Below are positions 1-5,545 of a DNA stretch of 7,073 nucleotides, piece after piece (the stretch's first letter is position 1; the number at the start of each line of letters is the position of its first letter). A model generated the notes under the pieces. It was not told the DNA's origin, searched no databases, and worked only from the letters and a program-made list of their open reading frames with translations. Both the position numbers and the translations under genes were made by a program. Source of the DNA: Nanosynbacter sp. (GTDB taxonomy: Bacteria; Patescibacteriota; Saccharimonadia; Saccharimonadales; Saccharimonadaceae); contig JABZKE010000023.1 in NCBI GenBank assembly GCA_015257445.1, positions 1-7,073 on the forward strand. The letters run 5' to 3'.

Positions 1-1207
1 AGTCGACGCAATGACCGAACTGACTGATTATCTCGCGGTTTACGGTTCAAATAGTAGTGTTGGCTATTTATCTCAAATGTCTAAAGATCAGGAAAAAGCT
101 GCTCTTGCCACTTCCCAGGCCTACATGAAAAAATCCCTCTATCAAAATTTGATTGATCGAAATCCAGACCTTGCGAAAGATATTAAAGATCATGTTGAGC
201 TGAATGTTTATGCCGATAGTAGTTTCATTTATGGCCAAATTTTACCGTCAGGCGTTATGACGGGGACCGTGCAAGCCTTCATGTCGAAAACTACTGTGCC
301 GATGATTCGCGTCTCTGATTATAATAAACTCGCTAAACTTTATCATCGTGATGAAATTCACCTGAAAGATGATCAATATCAGTTCCTGGCCGACTTTAAG
401 ACTATGGCGGAAATTCTCGACAAAACTCTTGCAGGTAATACCCAAATTAAGTATCGTAACTTTACCCTCAATCCAGTCGCCAAAAAACACCAAGAAGGCT
501 TCATTATCTCATCTGGTTTTAAGTCTAATACTGGCATTCTTGTCGTGCCTGACAATGTAATCACTGATCAGCCAATCGGCACCCAAGCCTTGTTAATGAA
601 CTACAATCTCAGTAGTTCCCGTACCGCTGAACAGATTGATGAAGATTTGCGCAAGGCTTTTGAACTCGGTGATGTGTCCGTTAATGCGGCTAGTTCATCT
701 GAAGATACTACACAGGAAACAAAAAGCTCCGCTAAGCAGGATGATCGTCCAAGTGGTGTTGCTATTAATTTCTACACCAAATTATTGGTGAAAACCGGTT
801 CGGCTGGCATGCAAGCTATCGCCACTTTTGTCGGCTTTTATCTCGGTATCATCTTCCTCATTTCCTCTGCCGCAATTCTAGCCCTTAAGCAACTTTCTGA
901 ATCTTCCGATAATACTGAAAAATATGCTGCCTTACGTCGTCTCGGCGCCAGTAACAAAATGTTAAACCGTGCACTCTTCGTTCAAATCGCGATTTTCTTC
1001 CTTGCGCCATTACTCATTGGCATCATTCACTCCATTTTTGGGATTATGTTTGCCTCGAGCATTATCGAATCGTTCGGCTCTGACGGATTACTCGCCTCGA
1101 TTCCAATGACCGTTTCGATGATTGTGCTAATTTATGGTGGTTATTTCCTTCTAACTTATATTAGTAGCAAGCGCATCATCTCCGAAAAGCAACTTCGCCG
1201 CGACTAG
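1..1207 (+). CDS. ABC transporter permease, BceB/FtsX-like, C-terminal part (5' end outside window)
   Basis: This is the C-terminal portion of an integral membrane permease of the FtsX/MacB superfamily. The reading frame is open to the window edge, so the ATG at 11 is probably internal. Counting from that Met, residues 1-250 form a hydrophilic domain with no membrane span, ending in a Ser/Asp/Glu-rich linker (about 222-248). Three hydrophobic segments follow at about 268-293, 322-351 and 364-385. Between the first two lies YAALRRLGAS (305-314), the cytoplasmic coupling segment typical of FtsX-like permeases. A large external domain followed by three C-terminal spans fits the second half of BceB/VraG-type transporters, which handle cell-wall-active peptides together with an ATPase. 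The ATPase and the N-terminal spans would lie upstream. The superfamily call is firm. The Bce subtype and any peptide-resistance role are inference, and a LolE/MacB-like exporter is the alternative. The stop is TAG. Confidence 0.82.
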   Translation, partial: VDAMTELTDYLAVYGSNSSVGYLSQMSKDQEKAALATSQAYMKKSLYQNLIDRNPDLAKDIKDHVELNVYADSSFIYGQILPSGVMTGTVQAFMSKTTVPMIRVSDYNKLAKLYHRDEIHLKDDQYQFLADFKTMAEILDKTLAGNTQIKYRNFTLNPVAKKHQEGFIISSGFKSNTGILVVPDNVITDQPIGTQALLMNYNLSSSRTAEQIDEDLRKAFELGDVSVNAASSSEDTTQETKSSAKQDDRPSGVAINFYTKLLVKTGSAGMQAIATFVGFYLGIIFLISSAAILALKQLSESSDNTEKYAALRRLGASNKMLNRALFVQIAIFFLAPLLIGIIHSIFGIMFASSIIESFGSDGLLASIPMTVSMIVLIYGGYFLLTYISSKRIISEKQLRRD

Positions 1208-1254
1208 AAAAATATTTCATAGAAACGACACTTCCGCGATTAAGAAAAACTATT

Positions 1255-1278
1255 AGCTAAGGTTAAAATTCCTTAGCT
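1255..1278 (+). other. 8-bp hairpin in the 3' UTR
   Basis: AGCTAAGG (1255-1262) pairs perfectly with CCTTAGCT (1271-1278) around an 8-nt AT-rich loop. No T-tract follows, so it is not a terminator by itself. It lies just ahead of the terminator at 1286-1324 and may protect the 3' end of the permease transcript. The function is not known. Confidence 0.45.
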
Positions 1279-1285
1279 TGACTAG

Positions 1286-1324
1286 ATTAAGAAAGCTACC
1301 CAAAAGGTAGTTTTCTTAATTTTT
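1286..1324 (+). terminator. Intrinsic terminator of the permease transcript
   Basis: A 15-bp stem (1286-1300 with 1306-1320, one G-T wobble) closes a 5-nt CAAAA loop, and the right arm runs into TTTTT. It sits about 80 bp after the permease stop codon and before the promoter of the next gene, so it separates the two transcription units. The reverse strand has no U-tract after the hairpin, so it should act rightward only. Confidence 0.85.
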
Positions 1325-1358
1325 AGCTCGTAATCTCATCGAGCCAGCAATAAATTGC

Positions 1359-1387
1359 TTGATTTTTTATACAAAATGTTGTAGAAT
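1359..1387 (+). promoter_or_regulatory. Sigma70-type promoter for the 400-aa protein gene
   Basis: The -35 TTGATT (1359-1364) and -10 TAGAAT (1382-1387) are separated by 17 bp, matching the consensus at 4/6 and 5/6 positions. The predicted start near 1394 gives a leader of about 57 nt before the ATG at 1451. This differs from the leaderless promoters further right in the window. Confidence 0.6.
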
Positions 1388-1404
1388 ATTTTTGTTTCAA
1401 TGTT

Positions 1405-1422
1405 AAGCTAAAAATATAGCTT
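1405..1422 (+). other. Small hairpin in the 5' leader
   Basis: AAGCTA (1405-1410) and TAGCTT (1417-1422) form a perfect 6-bp stem with an AAAATA loop, inside the predicted leader and about 28 nt ahead of the start codon. It leaves the ribosome binding site free. It could stabilise the 5' end of the mRNA, but no riboswitch-like architecture is visible. Confidence 0.35.
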
Positions 1423-1450
1423 TGTTCTTTAAGAAAGGTTGGTGACTAAT

Positions 1451-2653
1451 ATGCCAAGAAGTGTCGAATTGGACAATTTATTTGCTCGTAAGCAGGAAGC
1501 TTTTGCGCGCAAGCAAGCCGCATTCCAGAAGTATGTTGATGCAAAAAATCGTGCAAACGAAGCTCACGACAGGATGCAGTCAGCATGGGATCAAAGAGTG
1601 GCTGCTCGAGAAGAAATGAATCGAGAATTCGAAAGTATGCAACAGTCTAAAGATAGTAGGGATGCTATCTGGGCTGATTTTAACCGAGTTTGTCAGGAGA
1701 ATAGCTCGAGAATCGATCAACTCCGCCAAGAAGCTGATTTAGAGCATGAAATGATGAAAAATTGTTTCGATAGCGCTAGTGCAGCTTACTCATATGGTAA
1801 TAAGGCGGATGCCCCAATGTATTCCAGTGAAGGTCATGCACATAAGGAACGGCGAGATTATTTGAACGCTGAGGTCGGAAGACTAATTCAGGAAATCAAT
1901 AATGCCAAGGCTAGTGCTAAATGGCAAACATCTGGTTCTCATGGCAACTCATTTCAGTCTGCTAAAAGTAACTTCAATAACGCAAAAATGTTACATGAAT
2001 CTGCTGAGGCTGAATTTAAAAATGCTAAGGCCGAAAGAGACGCTTATAAGGCTGAGTTTGATTCGGCTCAGGCGGAATTTGAACGGCTAAAGAATGAGTG
2101 CCAAAGAAAGCTGAATGAGATTAAAGCAAATAATCAAAAAGAGCGAGATCACATTCTAGATAAGGCAGGAGTTAGCTATCTCAATAGGCAAGATGCCAAA
2201 ATCGTTAAGAAAGCAGATGGAACTACTCAAGTCTATCACGGCGGCCTCGGCTCTGGTGATGGTTTATTTCATGGACATGTCGCATTAGACCAGTCTGGAA
2301 ATAAGACATACAGTCGTGATGCATTTGAAAAACATGGCAGCCAAAACTATACAGATCGAAAGACTGGTGAAAGGAAGTCAAATGGCGGGTGGACTGAGTT
2401 AAGTACTGGAACAATCATTGATGAGGCTGGAAATGGACATAACGTAATGTTTCGTCAGGGATTGGGAAAAAATGAAGGTCAGACTTTGATAAGGGACTAT
2501 CATGGATTTGAATCATTTAAGAATTTTCACAAAAATGGAGGCCATAATCACTATGGAGACAATAATAAAGAATTGTACCCAAATGAGCCTGATCGTATAG
2601 AAGATAGCTCCAAGCATAAAAACGATAAAACGTACACTGGACCTGGATGTTAG
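1451..2653 (+). CDS. Coiled-coil protein with DUF1771-like segment and His/Gly-rich C-terminal domain, function unknown
   Basis: The protein has 400 aa from ATG 1451, chosen because GGTGA lies 5 nt upstream; in-frame TTG (1439) and GTG (1442) sit on the ribosome-binding region. Residues 5-100 are strongly helical and begin with a seven-residue repeat (FARKQEA, FARKQAA). Residues 104-151 resemble DUF1771: a helix, a short AYSYGNKADAP-like turn, SSEGHAHKE, then another helix. Residues 165-235 form a second charged, Ala-rich coiled coil with recurring xEFxxA units. Residues 240-400 are a separate Gly/His/Asn-rich domain with HGH (274-276), YSRDAF (287-292), HGSQNY (295-300), HNHYG (365-369) and a YTGPGC end. 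No signal peptide or membrane span is seen. DUF1771 usually precedes an Smr nuclease domain, but the C-terminal domain here does not look like Smr. An enzyme or toxin activity is possible but unproven. The gene has its own promoter and converges on two small minus-strand genes. Confidence 0.85.
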   Translation: MPRSVELDNLFARKQEAFARKQAAFQKYVDAKNRANEAHDRMQSAWDQRVAAREEMNREFESMQQSKDSRDAIWADFNRVCQENSSRIDQLRQEADLEHEMMKNCFDSASAAYSYGNKADAPMYSSEGHAHKERRDYLNAEVGRLIQEINNAKASAKWQTSGSHGNSFQSAKSNFNNAKMLHESAEAEFKNAKAERDAYKAEFDSAQAEFERLKNECQRKLNEIKANNQKERDHILDKAGVSYLNRQDAKIVKKADGTTQVYHGGLGSGDGLFHGHVALDQSGNKTYSRDAFEKHGSQNYTDRKTGERKSNGGWTELSTGTIIDEAGNGHNVMFRQGLGKNEGQTLIRDYHGFESFKNFHKNGGHNHYGDNNKELYPNEPDRIEDSSKHKNDKTYTGPGC

Positions 2654-2667
2654 TCACAAAAATTTAC

Positions 2668-2697
2668 ACCGCCTATAACTTTATGGGCGGTATTTTA
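2668..2697. terminator. Bidirectional terminator between convergent genes
   Basis: ACCGCCTATA (2668-2677) pairs with TATGGGCGGT (2682-2691) through one wobble around an ACTT loop. On the plus strand it is followed by ATTTTATAG, and on the minus strand by TAAATTTTTG. It begins 14 nt after the stop of the 400-aa gene. Its right flank touches the stop of the 105-aa minus-strand gene (TAA at 2697-2695), so it can end both transcripts. Confidence 0.8.
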
Positions 2698-3012
2698 TAG
2701 CCATTTTTTTGAGTCTAGAAAATCTAAAAAATCCAGTACACCGTCACTAGTTATTTCTGGGTTAGCGTTATAATAATCTAGATGGTCTCTTTTTTCATTA
2801 AGCGCCATATAGATATAAAAAGATAATTCACAAAATCTATTATCTTCAGGTAAAGAATCATTCGAGTAGCTAAAATTATTATCCAAGAAGATGGTATATT
2901 TCTCAATTTTATTTTCTAGCTCATCTAATTGTGATTCAGTGGTAGCAGATTTTATTTCATCAGCTAATTTTATACCATCACGTATTGCTATTTCGGCTAA
3001 GTCTGTACTCAT
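2695..3012 (-). CDS. Small acidic protein of unknown function, paralogue of the neighbouring 111-aa gene
   Basis: The protein has 105 aa, is acidic and mostly helical, and has no signal peptide or membrane span. I do not recognise the family. It aligns along its length with the product of 3065-3400. Shared positions include IxDG near residue 10, a KY pair, FLDNNF (42-47, matching FVDENF), YMALNEKR (67-74, matching YVALDWKR) and a C-terminal Trp plus aliphatic residue. The two genes therefore look like a tandem duplication that has diverged. No Shine-Dalgarno is visible; an extended -10 lies 7 nt before the ATG, so the mRNA should be leaderless. The gene converges on the 400-aa gene across a shared terminator. 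An immunity or antidote role would fit its size, acidity and duplication, but this is speculation. Confidence 0.75.
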   Translation of the reverse strand: MSTDLAEIAIRDGIKLADEIKSATTESQLDELENKIEKYTIFLDNNFSYSNDSLPEDNRFCELSFYIYMALNEKRDHLDYYNANPEITSDGVLDFLDFLDSKKWL

Positions 3013-3019
3013 TTACTTA

Positions 3020-3047
3020 AGTATAGCAATTCTCTTACGTAATTCAA
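3020..3047 (-). promoter_or_regulatory. Extended -10 promoter, leaderless start of the 105-aa gene
   Basis: Read on the minus strand, TTGAAT (3047-3042), a 16-bp spacer and TATACT (3025-3020) form a promoter with an extended -10 (TGC, 3028-3026). Only 7 nt separate the -10 from the ATG at 3012, placing the transcription start at or next to the start codon. It lies in the 52-bp gap after the 111-aa gene, so the paralogues can be expressed independently. Confidence 0.65.
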
Positions 3048-3064
3048 TAAAAAATTTAAAAAAA

Positions 3065-3400
3065 TTACACCCAACTTTCACCATCGAGTTCATCAATAAA
3101 GCCGTCCATGAAATCTTTTGCTAGTACTTGTGTAGGTTCGAAATCTAAGTTCTCTGGGTAAAGTGATTTTCTCTTCCAGTCTAGCGCTACATAAAGAGAA
3201 GTGGTTAAGCTGCAATCTTTTTCATCACTGAAGTCTAATGGTTCACCAAAATTTTCATCAACAAAATCAGCGTATTTATCAATAATTGGCTTGAGTTTCT
3301 CTAACTCAGAAAGTTTGGAAATCGGACGCATTTTATCGATGATTTCATGGCCATCCTCAATGACTTTATTGATAAGTTTAGCTCTTTCTAAATAATCCAT
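3065..3400 (-). CDS. Small acidic protein of unknown function, paralogue of the neighbouring 105-aa gene
   Basis: The protein has 111 aa, is acidic and helix-rich, with no export signal or membrane span, and its family is not recognised. It is related to the product of 2695-3012 over nearly the full length: IEDG (14-17), DKYADFVDENF (41-51), YVALDWKR (70-77) and a terminal WV. A Met-Asp-Tyr start at 3400 is supported by an extended -10 ending 6 nt upstream and by the lack of any Shine-Dalgarno, so translation should be leaderless. It is divergent from gatC, with only 62 bp between the start codons. A partner or immunity role for the nearby 400-aa protein is possible from context, but the convergent orientation is not the usual same-strand toxin-immunity arrangement. 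Confidence 0.77.
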   Translation of the reverse strand: MDYLERAKLINKVIEDGHEIIDKMRPISKLSELEKLKPIIDKYADFVDENFGEPLDFSDEKDCSLTTSLYVALDWKRKSLYPENLDFEPTQVLAKDFMDGFIDELDGESWV

Positions 3401-3406
3401 ATCACA

Positions 3407-3415
3407 AATATAACA
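3407..3415 (-). promoter_or_regulatory. Extended -10 promoter, leaderless start of the 111-aa gene
   Basis: On the minus strand the sequence reads TGT followed by TATATT (3412-3407), an extended -10. Six nt then precede the ATG at 3400, which puts +1 on the A of the start codon. No good -35 is seen at the expected distance, consistent with an extended -10 promoter. Confidence 0.6.
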
Positions 3416-3446
3416 TTATTTTTGTAAAATACCCTAATCAAAAAAA

Positions 3447-3455
3447 TGGTATAAT
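3447..3455 (+). promoter_or_regulatory. Extended -10 promoter, leaderless start of the gat operon
   Basis: TGG followed by a perfect TATAAT (3450-3455) is an extended -10. Only 7 nt separate it from the gatC ATG at 3463, so transcription should begin at 3462-3463 and the gatC mRNA should have no leader. There is no Shine-Dalgarno before gatC, and the -35 region is a poor match to consensus. Confidence 0.7.
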
Positions 3456-3462
3456 ATATCTT

Positions 3463-3750
3463 ATGAATAATACGCGCGATGATATTTTACACTTAGCCAA
3501 GCTGTCCAATTTGCAGCTCACCGATGCCGAAATTTCCGCCCTCCAGCAGGATGTTACCAATATTGTGGGCTATATTTCCCAGCTTGATGAATTAGATACT
3601 ACCGGAGTCGAGCCAACCTATCAGGTTTTTGAAATGGAAAATGTTTGGCGTGCCGACGAAATTAAACCTCAGGATGCCACTCGCGAACAATTACTCGCGC
3701 TTGCACCTGATCAAGCTCAAAATATGATTAAAGTACAGAAGGTTCTCTAA
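3463..3750 (+). CDS. gatC: Glu-tRNAGln/Asp-tRNAAsn amidotransferase subunit C
   Basis: GatC is the small subunit that wraps around and stabilises GatA and joins it to GatB in the cytoplasmic GatCAB complex. The 95-aa length is standard for the family. The N-terminal helical region carries HLAKLSNLQLTDAE (10-23). The central part has the conserved LDTTGVEPTYQV (44-55), followed by WRADEI (62-67), and the C-terminus MIKVQKVL corresponds to the usual F-K-V-P-K-V ending. It is the first gene of the operon. The start lies 7 nt after a TATAAT with no Shine-Dalgarno, so it is probably translated from a leaderless mRNA. Its stop overlaps the gatA start by one base (TAATG). Confidence 0.95.
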   Translation: MNNTRDDILHLAKLSNLQLTDAEISALQQDVTNIVGYISQLDELDTTGVEPTYQVFEMENVWRADEIKPQDATREQLLALAPDQAQNMIKVQKVL

Positions 3751-5129
3751 TGAAAATTGCTGATTTACATACTTCCGCGGTTTCGCTCGTCAAGGAAGCC
3801 TTGGAAAAAACCAAAAAATACGCTAGTCACAACATCTTTATTTCACTTAATGAAGACGAAGCTTTGAAAAAAGCCGCTGAAATCGACCAAAAAATCCAAA
3901 ACGGTGAAAAGGTTGGTCGTCTCGCCGGTGTACCTTATGCTTTGAAGGATAACTTCCTCAGTAAGCAGGGAAATACCACCGCCGCTTCGAAAATTCTCTC
4001 AAATCTCCATTCACCGATTGATTCCACCACTGTCGCCAAGCTCGAAGCTGAAGGTGCGATTATGATTGGTCGCACTAACCTCGATGCCTTTGCTCACGGT
4101 TCTTCCACGGAAAATTCTTTCTTCGGTCCTACCCACAACGCCAAGGATTTTGAGCGTGTCGCCGGTGGTTCCTCTGGTGGCTCCGCCGCTGCCGTTGCTC
4201 TTGATATTGTGCCTTTTGCTACTGGTACCGATACTGGTGGTTCGATTCGCCAGCCAGCTTCCTTTAATGGTGTCTATGGTCTGAAGCCTACTTATGGTAC
4301 GATTTCACGTTATGGTGTGGTAGCCATGGCCTCCAGTACTGACACGATTGGCTTCTTTACCCAGACCCCAGAAGATATGGACCTCCTGATGTCGATTACT
4401 AGTGGTCAGGATGAAAAAGATCTTACTTCTTTGCCGGATTATTACAATGAAACTACCGTCGAAACTGGTGAGAAGAAGCGCATTGGCGTGATTAAGGATT
4501 TTGATAACGATAACGTTGCCCCAGAAATCCGCGAAGGTCTCAAATCTCAGATCGAAAAACTGAAAGCCGAAGGTCACGAAATTGTCGAGCTTTCAATGCC
4601 GGTCTTGAAGTATGCCCTTGCAGTTTATTATGTCGTGGTGCCAGCCGAAGTAGCCTCTAATCTCTCGCGTTATGATGGTATTCGCTATGGCTATCGCAGC
4701 TCTGAGGCTCACAGCATTGAAGAGGTTTTTGGCCTTAGTCGCAACGATGGTTTTATGCCAGAAAACAAGCGCCGTATCATGATCGGTAACTTCGTTCTAA
4801 GTAGTGGTTTTTATGACGCCTATTATCTCAAGGCCCAAAAAGTCCGTACTCTCATTATTAAGGCCTATGAAGAAGCTTTTGAAAAATGTGATTATATTCT
4901 CACGCCAGTTTCGCCGTCTCCGGCTTTCAAATTAGGTGAAAAAATCAATGATCCGGTCGCCATGTATCTTGAAGATGTGATGAGTGTACCAATTAATCTC
5001 GCTGGCTTACCAAGCCTAGCTATTCCAATCAATCGTGACAAGGATGAACTCCCAGTCGGTTTGCAATTAATCGGCCCACGTCGTAGTGATCGTAACCTTC
5101 TGCAATTTGCCAAGGAGAACTTCGCATGA
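3750..5129 (+). CDS. gatA: Glu-tRNAGln/Asp-tRNAAsn amidotransferase subunit A (glutaminase)
   Basis: GatA hydrolyses glutamine, and the ammonia passes to GatB for transamidation of mischarged Glu-tRNAGln or Asp-tRNAAsn. The protein has 459 aa, somewhat short of the usual 480-490; the end after LPVGLQLIGPRRSD is trimmed. The amidase signature is intact. The Lys-cisSer-Ser triad is Lys66 (VPYALKDN), Ser141 (GGSSGGS) and Ser165 (TDTGGSIRQP). The 75- and 24-residue spacings are the same as in the amidase signature family. Family-typical segments NLSRYDGIRYGYRS, YDAYYLKAQKVR and LAGLPSLAIP are also present. AGAAGG lies 7 nt before the ATG, which shares one base with the gatC stop. The TGA stop overlaps the next ATG by 4 nt, so translation is coupled on both sides. 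Confidence 0.97.
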   Translation: MKIADLHTSAVSLVKEALEKTKKYASHNIFISLNEDEALKKAAEIDQKIQNGEKVGRLAGVPYALKDNFLSKQGNTTAASKILSNLHSPIDSTTVAKLEAEGAIMIGRTNLDAFAHGSSTENSFFGPTHNAKDFERVAGGSSGGSAAAVALDIVPFATGTDTGGSIRQPASFNGVYGLKPTYGTISRYGVVAMASSTDTIGFFTQTPEDMDLLMSITSGQDEKDLTSLPDYYNETTVETGEKKRIGVIKDFDNDNVAPEIREGLKSQIEKLKAEGHEIVELSMPVLKYALAVYYVVVPAEVASNLSRYDGIRYGYRSSEAHSIEEVFGLSRNDGFMPENKRRIMIGNFVLSSGFYDAYYLKAQKVRTLIIKAYEEAFEKCDYILTPVSPSPAFKLGEKINDPVAMYLEDVMSVPINLAGLPSLAIPINRDKDELPVGLQLIGPRRSDRNLLQFAKENFA

Positions 5130-5545
5130 ATTCGCCCATCTTTATTCTCTTAATTGCTGTACTTGCTGTGGGGATTTTGGTTTTTATTTCAATCTCTCAG
5201 CTCGGCAACCGTACTCATACTTTCGATAAGGAAGATTATCAAGCTAACTTCCTGCGAATTGAAAATAATCTCTCACGGGATAATCCACTCAGTTTTAATT
5301 ATGCCCTCATCGAAGCCGATAAATTACTCGATAAGGCCATGATGGAGCTTGGCGCACCGGGTAAAACTATGGGTGACCGCCTCAAAGCTTCCGGCCACCG
5401 TTTCTCGGAACTCAATTCAGTTTGGTATGTCCACAAGAAACGCAATCAAATCGCTCACGAGCAAAATTTCCAGCTCGATTACAACCAAAGTCGTCGCGCC
5501 TTGGAGACTTATAAACAAGCATTAAAAGATTTAGGAGCTATCTAA
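5126..5545 (+). CDS. Single-span membrane protein with HEPN-like domain, embedded between gatA and gatB
   Basis: The protein has 139 aa. Residues 4-25 are a hydrophobic span acting as an anchor or uncleaved signal. Residues 35-139 are helical and resemble a HEPN domain. The front helix (about 58-77) has ALIEADKLLDKAMMELG, then a loop with GKTMGDRLK. A helix with LNSVWYVHKKRNQIAHE follows, and a last helix RRALETYKQALKDLG. RNQIAH (106-111) is the R-N-x-x-x-H motif which, in nuclease HEPN proteins, forms the RNase active site at a dimer interface. Many HEPN proteins are not nucleases, so activity cannot be inferred from the motif alone. The hydrophilic part is probably cytoplasmic. The gene starts within the gatA stop (ATGA) with AAGGAG 8 nt upstream, and its TAA overlaps the gatB ATG. 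Co-expression with GatCAB is therefore near certain, but a functional link to tRNA amidation is inference. Confidence 0.85.
   Translation: MNSPIFILLIAVLAVGILVFISISQLGNRTHTFDKEDYQANFLRIENNLSRDNPLSFNYALIEADKLLDKAMMELGAPGKTMGDRLKASGHRFSELNSVWYVHKKRNQIAHEQNFQLDYNQSRRALETYKQALKDLGAI

Noticed and set aside
11..13. ATG at 11 as the true start of the permease
   Set aside because: The frame is open to the window edge, no ribosome binding site is visible in the few bases available, and the N-terminal membrane spans expected for the family are missing. The gene most likely begins upstream.
1208..1438. Riboswitch or stable small RNA in the 231-bp gap
   Set aside because: Hairpins are present but match no riboswitch class I know, and there is no convincing promoter for a separate RNA upstream of 1286. 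They are better explained as a 3' UTR plus terminator and the next gene's promoter and leader.
1439..1450. TTG at 1439 or GTG at 1442 as the start of the 400-aa protein
   Set aside because: They lie within the probable ribosome-binding sequence (AAAGGTTGGTGA). The ATG at 1451 has GGTGA 5 nt upstream and is the better start.
2891..3395. Plus-strand frames of 77 and 64 aa opposite the two small minus-strand genes
   Set aside because: They are antisense shadows. The minus-strand frames are paralogous to each other and have promoters, which is strong evidence for that strand.
5127..5129. Alternative genetic code with UGA read as glycine
   Set aside because: TGA ends gatA exactly where the next gene's ATG overlaps it (ATGA), and the other genes end in TAA or TAG with normal family lengths. 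The standard code explains everything.
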